In this document: positions 6,948 to 15,027 of the stretch, one piece after another
How the letters are laid out: each line of letters starts with the position of its first letter
Position numbering within the stretch: position 1 is the first letter of the stretch
Assembly (NCBI RefSeq): GCF_003367235.1
Contig: NZ_QRGP01000001.1
Coordinates: forward strand, 124,001-188,000
Length of the DNA stretch: 64,000 bases
From: Sphingorhabdus pulchriflava
Lineage (GTDB): Bacteria > Pseudomonadota > Alphaproteobacteria > Sphingomonadales > Sphingomonadaceae
Reading direction: 5' to 3'
The notes under the pieces: generated by a model
Database searches by the model: none
The model's input: only the letters and a program-made list of their open reading frames with translations
Told to the model about the DNA's origin: nothing
Made by a program: the position numbers and the translations under genes

Positions 6948-8003
6948 TTACTCCGCCGCAACCCCCGCCTGCGCAAACATATCGGCTTCGTCGCTCGCAG
7001 CGTCTACTGCGCCATCATTGGCGGGCTTCTTCTTCCGCTTATCAAACGAATCCCAAACCTCGCCCCAATTGCCGCGGGTGGACGCTTTCGAGTATTCGGT
7101 CGCGCGGGTTTCAAAGAAGTTGGCGTGCTCCACACCGTTCAACAGCGGCGCGAGCCAGGGCAGCGGGTGGTCTTCGACCATATAGATTTGCGGCAGGCCC
7201 AGCTGGCCGAGGCGCCAGTCGGCGATGTAGCGGATGTAGCGCTTGATTTCCTTCGCGGTCATCCCCGGTACCGGGCCCATTTCGAACGCCAGATCGATGA
7301 AGCTGTCTTCCAGCCGCACAACTTTCTGGCAGCAATCGATAATGTCTTCCTTCACCGCCTTGGTCAGGCAGTCGCGTTCCTTGGTGAAGGCGTGGAACAG
7401 CTTGGTGATGCCTTCGCAGTGCAGGCTTTCGTCGCGCACCGACCAGCTGACGATCTGCCCCATGCCCTTCATCTTGTTGAAGCGCGGGAAGTTCATCAGC
7501 ATGGCAAAGCTGGCGAAGAGCTGCACGCCTTCGGTGAAGCCGCCGAACATCGCAAGGGTGCGGGCGATATCTTCGTCATTATCGACGCCGAACTGGTGGA
7601 TATAATCGACCTTCGCGGCCATTTCCTCATATTCGAGGAAGGCCGAATATTCGCTTTCGGGCATGCCGATGGTGTCGAGCAAATGGCTGTACGCCGCGAT
7701 GTGCACCGTCTCCATATTGGAGAAGGCGGTGAGCATCATCTTCACCTCGGTCGGCTTGAACACGCGGCCATATTTTTCGTGGTAGCAATCCTGCACCTCG
7801 ATATCGGCCTGGGTGAAGAAGCGGAAAATCTGCGTCAGCAGGTTGCGCTCATGCTCACTGATCTTCTGCGCCCAATCGCGGCAATCCTCCCCCAAGGGCA
7901 CTTCCTCGGGCAGCCAGTGGATCTGCTGCTGCCGTTTCCAGAAATCATAGGCCCAGGGATATTCAAAGGGCTTGTAGCTGTTGCGGGCTTCTAACAGTGG
8001 CAT
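6948..8003 (-). CDS. nrdB: ribonucleotide reductase class Ia, beta subunit
   Basis: 351 residues. It carries the di-iron/tyrosyl-radical centre that starts deoxyribonucleotide synthesis together with NrdA. Visible ligands: E-x-x-H in M-E-T-V-H-I-A-A-Y, with the radical tyrosine four residues after the His; a Glu in T-E-G-V-Q-L-F; and E-S-L-H in V-R-D-E-S-L-H-C-E. The C-terminal tail is acidic/Ala-rich and ends A-G-V-A-A-E. ATG at 8003 with GAGGAAG upstream. Located 191 bases after nrdA, separated by a repeat. The YxYxxGxH gene starts 4 bases after its stop. Confidence 0.95.
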   Translation of the reverse strand: MPLLEARNSYKPFEYPWAYDFWKRQQQIHWLPEEVPLGEDCRDWAQKISEHERNLLTQIFRFFTQADIEVQDCYHEKYGRVFKPTEVKMMLTAFSNMETVHIAAYSHLLDTIGMPESEYSAFLEYEEMAAKVDYIHQFGVDNDEDIARTLAMFGGFTEGVQLFASFAMLMNFPRFNKMKGMGQIVSWSVRDESLHCEGITKLFHAFTKERDCLTKAVKEDIIDCCQKVVRLEDSFIDLAFEMGPVPGMTAKEIKRYIRYIADWRLGQLGLPQIYMVEDHPLPWLAPLLNGVEHANFFETRATEYSKASTRGNWGEVWDSFDKRKKKPANDGAVDAASDEADMFAQAGVAAE

Positions 8004-8030
8004 TTTCTTGCTTCCTCGGTTCAAACTTTT

Positions 8031-8187
8031 CCCTCTCCCCTTGCGGGAGAGGGCAACGAGACTTGGCAGCTCGCTGCCTAGTCGCAGTGGGAGAGGGGGT
8101 GTGAGGCGACTTGCGTGCAACCCCTCTCCAACTTCGCCTAGCTGCTAAAGCAGCAAGGCTTCATATCCTCTCCCGCAGGGGGAGAGG
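8031..8187. repeat. paired REP-like palindromes between nrdA and nrdB
   Basis: Two palindromic units, CCCTCTCCCC-TTGCGGGAGAGGG (8031-8053) and CCTCTCCCGCAGGGGGAGAGG (8167-8187), plus an internal GGGAGAGGGGG half, fill the 191-base gap between nrdA and nrdB. A related palindrome occurs at 55825-55848. This looks like a repetitive extragenic palindrome; in RNA it would form a strong hairpin that could change the nrdA:nrdB message ratio. Confidence 0.75.
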
Positions 8188-8194
8188 AGGTAAC

Positions 8195-10117
8195 TCACTG
8201 GCAAGCCAGGCATTCCTCATAATCGGTCTGCTCGCCCGCGCTCAGTTCGATCTTGGGCGCGTCGGCGGTGTTGTCCGCCTCGACGCCGCCAGCAAAGCCA
8301 GCGCGCTGGATCGACTTGCTGCGCAGATAATAGAGCGACTTGATGCCCAGTTCCCATGCGCGGAAGTGGAGCATGAGGAGATCCCATTTCTCCACGTCTG
8401 CCGGGATGAACAGGTTTAGCGACTGCGCCTGATCGATATAGGGCGCGCGGTCACCGGCGAGTTCGAGCAGCCAGCGCTGGTCGATTTCGAAGCTGGTCTT
8501 GTACGTATCCTTTTCCTCTGGGCTGAGGAAATCGAGATGCTGTACCGAACCGCCCTTTTCGAGGATGCTGTTCCAGACATTGGTGCTGTCCTTGGCTTTC
8601 TCTTGCAGCAGCTTTTCGAGATAGGGGTTCTTGACGATGAAGCTGCCCGACAGCGTCTTGTGGGTGTAGATGTTCGCCGGGATCGGCTCGATGCACGCGC
8701 TGGTGCCGCCGCAGATGATCGAAATCGATGCGGTGGGGGCGATCGCCATCTTGCAGCTGAAGCGTTCCATCACGCCGCGTTCCTCGGCATCGGGGCAGGC
8801 GCCGCGTTCGGTGGCGAGCACCATCGACGCCTGATCGGCCTGTGCCCGGATATGCTTGAAGATCTTCATGTTCCACGACTTAGCCATCGCGCTTTCAAAG
8901 CCGAGGCCGCGCGATTGCAGGAAGCTGTGGAAGCCCATCACACCGAGGCCGACCGAGCGTTCGCGGCCGGCGCTGTAGCGCGCGCGGGCCATCTCGTCGG
9001 GCGCGCGGTCGATGAAGTCCTGCAGCACATTATCGAGCATGCGCATCACATCTTCGACGAACATCTTGTCGCCGTTCCACTCATCCCATGTTTCAAGGTT
9101 GAGCGAGGAGAGGCAGCAGACCGCAGTGCGATCCCCACCCAGATGGTCACGGCCGGTGGGCAAAGTGATTTCTGCGCACAGGTTTGACGTCGAAACCTTC
9201 AGCCCGAGCTCGCGGTGATGCTTGGGCATCGCGTTGTTCACGGTGTCGCTGAAGATGATGTAGGGCTCACCGGTGGCGAGGCGGGTTTCAACGAGCTTCT
9301 GGAACAGCGAGCGCGCATCGACCGTGCCCCGGATGCTGCCATCCTTGGGCGATTTGAGGTTGAATTCCGCGCCATCGCGCACCGCTTCCATGAACTCGTC
9401 CGACAGCAGCACGCCGTGGTGCAGGTTCAATGCCTTGCGGTTGAAATCGCCCGAGGGTTTGCGGATTTCGAGGAATTCCTCAATTTCGGGGTGGTTGATG
9501 TCGAGATAGCAGGCGGCCGAACCGCGGCGCAGACTGCCTTGCGAGATGGCAAGGGTGAGCGAGTCCATCACGCGGACGAAGGGGATGATGCCGCTGGTCT
9601 TGCCGTTGAGGCCAACGGGTTCGCCGATGCCGCGCACGCTGCCCCAATAGGTGCCGATGCCGCCGCCGCGCGATGCCAGCCAGACATTCTCATTCCAAGT
9701 ATTGACGATGCCTTCCAGGCTGTCGTCGACGCTGTTCAGATAGCAGCTGATGGGCAGGCCACGTCCGGTACCGCCGTTCGAAAGAACAGGGGTGGCGGGC
9801 ATGAACCACAATTTGGAGATATAGTCATAGAGCCGCTGGGCGTGATCCTGATCGTCTGCATAGGCAGAGGCCACGCGGGCGAACAGGTCCTGATAATTTT
9901 CGCCGGGCAGCAGATAGCGGTCGCGCAGCGTTTCTTTGCCGAACTCGGTCAGCAGATCGTCGCGTGCGCTATCCGTCACAACATCAAAGCGCCGCACGTC
10001 GACAGTCTTGCTATCGCCAGCCTTGGCTTTCGCCTCGGCAACTTCCTGTTCGGGCTTTGCCTTCTTTACCTGCGGGGTTTCGGTCTCTGTCTTTTCTGCT
10101 TCGAGCATGTCCGCCAT
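8195..10117 (-). CDS. nrdA: ribonucleotide reductase class Ia, alpha subunit
   Basis: 640 residues. Catalytic subunit converting ribonucleoside diphosphates to deoxy forms. Active-site motifs: L-P-I-S-C-Y-L-N-S (redox Cys), S-N-L-C-A-E-I (Asn, radical Cys, Glu), A-V-C-C-L-S-S-L-N (partner Cys), S-L-Y-Y-L-R-S (paired Tyr for radical transfer) and the C-terminal redox pair E-C-L-A-C-Q. The N-terminus is a charged Lys/Glu/Ala stretch, and I see no ATP-cone. Start chosen at 10117 (M-A-D-M) because GGAGAAGGT precedes it; an ATG at 10159 (M-D-F-R-D) is possible. Co-directional with nrdB. Confidence 0.93.
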   Translation of the reverse strand: MADMLEAEKTETETPQVKKAKPEQEVAEAKAKAGDSKTVDVRRFDVVTDSARDDLLTEFGKETLRDRYLLPGENYQDLFARVASAYADDQDHAQRLYDYISKLWFMPATPVLSNGGTGRGLPISCYLNSVDDSLEGIVNTWNENVWLASRGGGIGTYWGSVRGIGEPVGLNGKTSGIIPFVRVMDSLTLAISQGSLRRGSAACYLDINHPEIEEFLEIRKPSGDFNRKALNLHHGVLLSDEFMEAVRDGAEFNLKSPKDGSIRGTVDARSLFQKLVETRLATGEPYIIFSDTVNNAMPKHHRELGLKVSTSNLCAEITLPTGRDHLGGDRTAVCCLSSLNLETWDEWNGDKMFVEDVMRMLDNVLQDFIDRAPDEMARARYSAGRERSVGLGVMGFHSFLQSRGLGFESAMAKSWNMKIFKHIRAQADQASMVLATERGACPDAEERGVMERFSCKMAIAPTASISIICGGTSACIEPIPANIYTHKTLSGSFIVKNPYLEKLLQEKAKDSTNVWNSILEKGGSVQHLDFLSPEEKDTYKTSFEIDQRWLLELAGDRAPYIDQAQSLNLFIPADVEKWDLLMLHFRAWELGIKSLYYLRSKSIQRAGFAGGVEADNTADAPKIELSAGEQTDYEECLACQ

Positions 10118-10239
10118 ATTACCTTCTCCGGCCTCCCGGCCAGTATCCCTGAAATCCATGTGACTCTCTGCTCCCCAATTTGGTGCCGACTTCCACCCCG
10201 TTTGAATGTCGGCCCCGACTGTTAAAACCCAAGAAACTT

Positions 10240-10254
10240 GTTCGCTTCTTGTTC
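10240..10254. promoter_or_regulatory. candidate LexA box, GTTC-N7-GTTC
   Basis: GTTCGCTTCTTGTTC matches the alphaproteobacterial SOS box GTTC-N7-GTTC exactly. It lies 123 bases upstream of the nrdA start at 10117 (81 from the alternative start). Eight fixed positions recur by chance about once per 33 kb counting both orientations, but intergenic DNA is under a tenth of the window. Confidence 0.5.
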
Positions 10255-10376
10255 GACTCGGGAAGCAAACACTTCCCTTAGCATTTTGTGCGACCCAAAG
10301 GGCATAAATTCGCGCGTCATCCGCTATTTTTTCAGGGCAAAAATGCCCCGCTGCAGAATTGCTCCTGCAGGATGAA

Positions 10377-10424
10377 ACACAAATTGTAGGTATGCCCCCT
10401 GTGGCCAACCGCTACCTATAGTGC
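10377..10424 (-). promoter_or_regulatory. candidate pair of NrdR boxes
   Basis: Two sites read on the minus strand against the consensus ACACWATATATWGTGT: TACCTACAATTTGTGT (10377-10392; 10 of 16, with the conserved CWA and TWGTGT) and GCACTATAGGTAGCGG (10409-10424; about 11 of 16). Their centres are 32 bases apart, close to three helical turns, the spacing typical of tandem NrdR boxes. They lie upstream of nrdA, the usual target of this repressor. Confidence 0.5.
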
Positions 10425-10591
10425 CTCAACCATTTTCAGACGCAAGAGGGTAAATGGTTAATTAGGGACTCGATTCGTCGCTTGTCTGATTCGGTTCGTC
10501 GCACCATTTTGAGGGTGCGTCACAGCGACGCGTGGACTTCCTAAGGCTTGTATGACGCGCAAGAGTTTTTGCAGCGAGCGAGAAAAATTTT

Positions 10592-10621
10592 TTATCCACG
10601 ACAAAATATCGGTGGGGATAA
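10592..10621. promoter_or_regulatory. two DnaA-box-like sequences
   Basis: TTATCCACG (10592-10600) and, on the other strand, TTATCCCCA (10613-10621) each match TTATNCACA at 8 of 9 positions and face each other 12 bases apart. DnaA control of nrdAB is known in E. coli. With only two imperfect sites this is weak. Confidence 0.3.
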
Positions 10622-10817
10622 AGTCATTGCCGACTTGACTGACGCAGCTGCGTGGATTCGCATTTTAGTGTCAGGTGGATGACGCCCATTTGGATTAGTT
10701 CACCGGCATCGTTGACGTCGCGGACCGGCTGGCTGATTCTCCCGATAAAGCGGATCAAGCCTACACCGCGACTGTAGACCAGGTTCGCACGCATATCATG
10801 AAAAAGGATTGCAACTT

Positions 10818-11831
10818 ATGCTGATGGCCATTGCCCTGATGGCAACCGCAGTTGGCGGTCCGGTCACATTCGGCGACTGGATGGTCGTGTGCGATAATGG
10901 TGCCCGATGCACGGCAACTGCAGCAGGCGAAGCACCTCTGGACGTCACATTTGTGCGTGAACCCGGTCCAGACAGTCTGCTTGAAGTCGAGTTGGATGAT
11001 TTCAACAATGTCGAAGGACGGAAAGTCACCATCCTGCTGGGCGACAACAAAACCGACGTGGAATTTGTGGCGCGCCGCACAAAATCGTCTCCGACATCGT
11101 GGAGTTGGCATGCGGCTTTCCAGCCAGGTCACAGGGTATTTGACGAACTGCATCTGGGTGACAGCATCTCATTGCTCGAAAAGGGATCTGACGCGATGTC
11201 GGTGTCCACTGACGGGTTGGAAGCCGCTTTTGTTTACATGGATGCGGTGCAGGGGCGGCTGCACAATGAAAGCGCACTAGCAGTGCGGGGATACATTCCG
11301 GCAGCGCAGGTGCCCGCCGCGCCGGCATTGCCTGTCATTACGGTACCGCCCTTTTCCGAAAGGCCACCGGCACGATTATCGGACGCCGAAATTGCCCGGC
11401 AACGCGCATCCTATTCGTGCGAGCGCGAAAACAAACGGACCGAACCCGGCGACAAGATCGACTATGTCCGTCTGGATGAATCCACCACGCTCGCCCTATT
11501 GACGATTGAATGCATGGCTGGCGCAACCAACAGTTCTGAAAGGGTGATGCTGGTCGACAATGTCGGCAATGTCAGGCTGGCCAAGATCGAATATGGTTCG
11601 GGCCCAGACGACGATTGGGCCGAAGCGCTTCCCGGCGCGTATTGGGACGAGGCTGATCAGATGCTCGTAACCTCCGGCCGTGCTTCGCTCAGTTGTGGCG
11701 GCTCGACCCAATTTGCATGGGATGGCCAAAAATTCCGCCGCGCCAAAGACGAATGGTGGGGGGCGTGTGATATTGGTCCGACGCCTCCGGTCACCACCTG
11801 GCGCGCCGAGATACGGGTCCGGCCTGAATAG
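10818..11831 (+). CDS. DUF1176 family exported protein
   Basis: 337 residues with a short hydrophobic signal peptide (L-M-A-I-A-L-M-A-T-A-V-G-G) and the DUF1176 opening F-G-D-W-M-V-V-C-D-N with a second Cys in A-R-C-T-A. The C-terminal half has further cysteines (Y-S-C-E, L-S-C-G-G, G-A-C-D-I-G) likely forming disulfides in the periplasm. Family function is not established. The ATG at 10818 has AAGGA 8 bases upstream; a TTG at 10809 is too close to that site. A stand-alone gene, 63 bases before tesB. Confidence 0.8.
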   Translation: MLMAIALMATAVGGPVTFGDWMVVCDNGARCTATAAGEAPLDVTFVREPGPDSLLEVELDDFNNVEGRKVTILLGDNKTDVEFVARRTKSSPTSWSWHAAFQPGHRVFDELHLGDSISLLEKGSDAMSVSTDGLEAAFVYMDAVQGRLHNESALAVRGYIPAAQVPAAPALPVITVPPFSERPPARLSDAEIARQRASYSCERENKRTEPGDKIDYVRLDESTTLALLTIECMAGATNSSERVMLVDNVGNVRLAKIEYGSGPDDDWAEALPGAYWDEADQMLVTSGRASLSCGGSTQFAWDGQKFRRAKDEWWGACDIGPTPPVTTWRAEIRVRPE

Positions 11832-11894
11832 CAGGTCATATTTCTCGACCCGAACCGATTGCAAAACAGCCATAGGCGCTGCTAACGCGCCCCC

Positions 11895-12788
11895 ATGTCT
11901 GGAAACCAAACGCAAAAACATCCGCTCGTCACCGAGCTTGAAGACCTGCTCTCTGTCCAGCGCATGGGCGATGGCTGGTATCTGGGGATGCGCAAGCCTG
12001 GCGGCGTAGGCCGCGTCTTTGGCGGGCAGGTTATCGCGCAGGCGCTGGCCGCTGCGCAGGATACGGTAGGGTCCGAACGGATCGCCCATTCACTGCACGC
12101 CTATTTCATGCGCGCGGGTGACGAGAATTACGAAATCACTTTTCGTGTTGAACGCGATTTCGATGGGGGGAGTTTTTCAACTCGACGAATTATCGCCCTG
12201 CAAAAGGACCGTCCGATACTCAACATGGCCGCTTCGTTTCAAAAACTGGAAGCAGGCTTCGAGCATCAGATTGACATGCCGGATGTGCCACCTCCTGAAT
12301 CGCTCGAACCTGAAAACGAACTTCGCAAGCGTATCGTAGATTCCATCCCGGTCGAACACCGAGAAAACTTTGTTCGGGAACGCCCATTCGAACATCGCCC
12401 CTGCAATCCCCGTGATTGGTTAGGTGGGGAGATCCGTAATCCGGCCATCCAGAATATCTGGTTCAAACTGCGTGGCTCGATCGGCGACGACAAGGCGATG
12501 CACCGTTCGATGCTCGTTTATGCAAGCGACAGTTGGTTGCTTGGCACCTGTACTTTGCCCCATGGTGTCAGATGGGAAACTCCAGGCTTTGTCTCTGCAA
12601 GCCTTGATCATGCGGTTTGGTTACACGATGATTTCCGTGTTGATGAGTGGTTGCTCTATAGCTGCGACAGCCCATGGGCCGGGCGGGGTCGCGGTTTCAA
12701 TCGTGGATCGATTTATACCCGCGACGGGCGGCTGGTTGCGACCTGTGCGCAGGAAGGCCTGATCCGGATGCGCGAGCCTAAACAGTGA
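11895..12788 (+). CDS. tesB: acyl-CoA thioesterase II
   Basis: 297 residues, the length of TesB. It hydrolyses acyl-CoA to free fatty acid and CoA. Double-hotdog layout: N-terminal G-G-x-x-x-A-Q-A motif (V-F-G-G-Q-V-I-A-Q-A-L) and the H-S-L-H-A-Y-F segment, then a second hotdog with S-L-D-H-A-V-W-L (catalytic Asp) and A-T-C-A-Q-E-G-L-I-R (Gln) near the end. Single gene with its own start. Confidence 0.93.
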   Translation: MSGNQTQKHPLVTELEDLLSVQRMGDGWYLGMRKPGGVGRVFGGQVIAQALAAAQDTVGSERIAHSLHAYFMRAGDENYEITFRVERDFDGGSFSTRRIIALQKDRPILNMAASFQKLEAGFEHQIDMPDVPPPESLEPENELRKRIVDSIPVEHRENFVRERPFEHRPCNPRDWLGGEIRNPAIQNIWFKLRGSIGDDKAMHRSMLVYASDSWLLGTCTLPHGVRWETPGFVSASLDHAVWLHDDFRVDEWLLYSCDSPWAGRGRGFNRGSIYTRDGRLVATCAQEGLIRMREPKQ

Positions 12789-12861
12789 ATGAAATGGTTG
12801 CGTAAAATTCAAGGCATTAGCACGACGCGACAGTTGACGACGCGCGCGCTCTGACTCACAA

Positions 12862-12883
12862 GTCGGGATGAAGGAGTCCCGAC
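12862..12883 (+). promoter_or_regulatory. hairpin carrying the ribosome-binding site in its loop
   Basis: GTCGGGA (12862-12868) and TCCCGAC (12877-12883) form a perfect 7-bp stem around the 8-base loop TGAAGGAG. The AAGGAG Shine-Dalgarno is wholly in the loop, and the stem ends 1 base before the ATG at 12885. It could hold the site exposed or control access to it. Confidence 0.55.
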
Positions 12884-12884
12884 A

Positions 12885-15020
12885 ATGAAGCTTCGTCCGT
12901 TTGCGCTTGCCGCCATCGCATTTGCTGCGACTTTTGCTATCTCTCCCGCGCAGGCCAGCTCGGATTCGACCTGTTATCCGACATGGAAAATCCGGCAGAC
13001 CAGCAACAATGGTTGCAGCGGCACCGCCCTGCTCAGTCCCGGCAACGACACGCGGGTAAATCTGCTGATGTTACTTTACGACCGGCATGGTTCGGTCGGG
13101 GTTTCGAACGTTCCCGATTATGACAGCTATTATAATGATCGCCGTCGTAGTGAGGCAGAGCCGTTCAGCTTTCCTTATTTTGCTGGAATATTGGGGCCTG
13201 GGCGCAAGGAGCGCGATGACAGTGCCGACTTCCCCTGGGGCACACGCTGCATGTCGAACCAGTCAGGTTCTGCCTCCTTTATCGCCGCCGTGGGCGCAGC
13301 AAAAGGTTTGAGCGGGGCTGAGCGGGCAACGCTCGCGGCTGCGCGCAGCGCGATGAGCCCGCAATGTTCAAGCGGCGAGACAGCCCGAGCGGTCGCCGAA
13401 GTCGCGATACAGAATGTTTCCTCCAAGACCGGCAAGGCCTTTGCCGATTATCTGATCGGGGCGGCTGCCTTTTATGATGGCGATCTGCCAGGCGCGCGGG
13501 CTGCCTTTACCGGGATAGGCAAGACCGGCGACAATTGGCTCGACGCAGCCACGACTTACATGATTGGCCGTGTTGCGCTCAATCAGGCTACCGAGAGCGC
13601 CTTTGGTGACTATGGCGATCTCGACAAAGAAGGCGGCGACAAGGCACTGCTCGCTGCTGCCGAAAATAGTTTGCGCGCCTATCTGAAGGGCTGGCCTAAC
13701 GGCGAATATGCGGCATCGGCGCGCGGCCTGCTGCGCCGCGTCTATTGGCTGGGGCAGGACCGGCAGAAATTGCTCAACGAATATATCGCCCAATTTGCCG
13801 AAAAGGATGCGGGAAAGCGCAACATTTCACTCGCTGATCTGGTGCAGGAGCTGGATATCAAGCTGTTCGGCGAACTCGGCCCCGATGATACCAGCGATCC
13901 CGAATTGCTCGCGGTGATCGCGCTGCGTGAAATGCGCTATTATGATGAGGAGAGCCAGCAAGATTCGCAGAATGGCCCGATCAGCCGTGCTTCGATCGAG
14001 GCTCTACGCGGTCGGTTTGCCGGCCAGGAAGATCTGTTCACCTATCTGCTGGCGGCGCACGCTTATTATGTCGAGAAGAATCCGGATGCCGTATTGAAAC
14101 TGATCCCGGCCAGCACGACCGGAACCAGCTATCTCGATTATAGTCGGCAATTGCTGCGTGCAGTGGCGATGGACGAAGCCAGTGATGCAAGGGCGCGGGG
14201 GGCGTTGATTTCCACGCTCAATGCGGGCAAGCTGCCCTTCCAGAAGGGCACGGCAGAACTCGGCCTAGCGATGCATCTGGAGCGCACCAAGGCGCTCGAC
14301 CTTGTTTATGCCGCTGGCTCTCCGATCCGCGATCCGGAAATACGCGAAATCCTGCTGCGCTATTCAGCTGGCGCTGCGCTGCTGCGCACGCGTGCTGCCG
14401 ACAAGGCGGCTCCGGCTACGGAACGCAACGTCGCGCTCTATGCCTTGCTCTACAAGCAACTGACGCGCGGCGACTATGCGGGCTTTGTCAAGGATAGCGC
14501 GCTGGTTCCGGCCAATGCCAAACGGATCGCTGCCGACGATTATGAAACGCCGCGTTTCTCAGAGGTTGCGGTGTTCAATTGGGCAGGATCAAAGGATTTT
14601 GCCTGCCCGACGCTCCGCACCACGGCCTCCACGCTGGCCGCCAATGCCAAAGATCCGCGCGGGCTTTTGTGTCTGGGTGAGTTCGTGCGTACGCATGGCA
14701 TGGACCCCGATTTTTACGGCGTGACCGAATATTTGGATGAGCCGCGTGGCAAGGATGAACTGGGCGGAAATCCAGCGCCCTTTGGCGGTAAGCGTTTCTC
14801 GCGGCTCGATGCCTATAAGGTCATCATTGCCAATCCGGCAGCTGGGGCTGAAAACCGGGCTTACGCATTGCACCGCGCAATCCGTTGCTATGCGCCAAGC
14901 GGGAATAATGGCTGCGACGATAGTGAACAAACGCCCGCGCAGCGCAAGGCGTGGTTCCAGCAACTCAAGCGCGAATTCCCGACTTCGCCTTGGGCCAAGA
15001 AACTGACCGTTTATTGGTGA
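12885..15020 (+). CDS. exported hypothetical protein, 711 aa
   Basis: A clear signal peptide (M-K-L-R then a hydrophobic core ending P-A-Q-A-S) leads a mature protein of about 685 residues. The N-terminal part has several cysteines (S-T-C-Y-P-T-W, N-N-G-C-S-G, G-T-R-C-M-S). The middle (about 190-560) is Ala/Leu-rich and helical, with TPR-like spacing such as A-D-Y-L-I-G-A-A-A-F-Y-D-G-D. The C-terminus has further cysteines. No enzyme motif; I do not recognise a named family. It probably acts in the periplasm as a solenoid-type protein. The DUF3142 lipoprotein gene follows after 7 bases, so they likely form an operon. Confidence 0.8.
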   Translation: MKLRPFALAAIAFAATFAISPAQASSDSTCYPTWKIRQTSNNGCSGTALLSPGNDTRVNLLMLLYDRHGSVGVSNVPDYDSYYNDRRRSEAEPFSFPYFAGILGPGRKERDDSADFPWGTRCMSNQSGSASFIAAVGAAKGLSGAERATLAAARSAMSPQCSSGETARAVAEVAIQNVSSKTGKAFADYLIGAAAFYDGDLPGARAAFTGIGKTGDNWLDAATTYMIGRVALNQATESAFGDYGDLDKEGGDKALLAAAENSLRAYLKGWPNGEYAASARGLLRRVYWLGQDRQKLLNEYIAQFAEKDAGKRNISLADLVQELDIKLFGELGPDDTSDPELLAVIALREMRYYDEESQQDSQNGPISRASIEALRGRFAGQEDLFTYLLAAHAYYVEKNPDAVLKLIPASTTGTSYLDYSRQLLRAVAMDEASDARARGALISTLNAGKLPFQKGTAELGLAMHLERTKALDLVYAAGSPIRDPEIREILLRYSAGAALLRTRAADKAAPATERNVALYALLYKQLTRGDYAGFVKDSALVPANAKRIAADDYETPRFSEVAVFNWAGSKDFACPTLRTTASTLAANAKDPRGLLCLGEFVRTHGMDPDFYGVTEYLDEPRGKDELGGNPAPFGGKRFSRLDAYKVIIANPAAGAENRAYALHRAIRCYAPSGNNGCDDSEQTPAQRKAWFQQLKREFPTSPWAKKLTVYW

Positions 15021-15027
15021 TTGCCTG

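Larger units (their letters stand above)
10118..10817. other. long intergenic control region upstream of nrdA
   Basis: 700 bases between nrdA and the DUF1176 gene with no convincing gene. Open frames here are short or lack starts. It holds candidate LexA, NrdR and DnaA sites (listed separately), which suggests a composite nrd promoter region. A 9-codon ORF (ATG at 10798, stop 10822-10824) overlaps the start of the plus-strand gene and may be chance. Confidence 0.6.

Noticed and set aside
9215-10225. A 336-codon plus-strand frame opposite nrdA
   Set aside because: Shadow of the conserved nrdA reading; its translation has no domain and the start has no signal.
10592-10621. A replication origin
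   Set aside because: Only two imperfect DnaA-like boxes, no AT-rich unwinding region, and no dnaA, dnaN or repA gene.
10798-10824. An 8-residue leader peptide before the DUF1176 gene
   Set aside because: Too short to judge, and its ATG lacks a ribosome site of its own.
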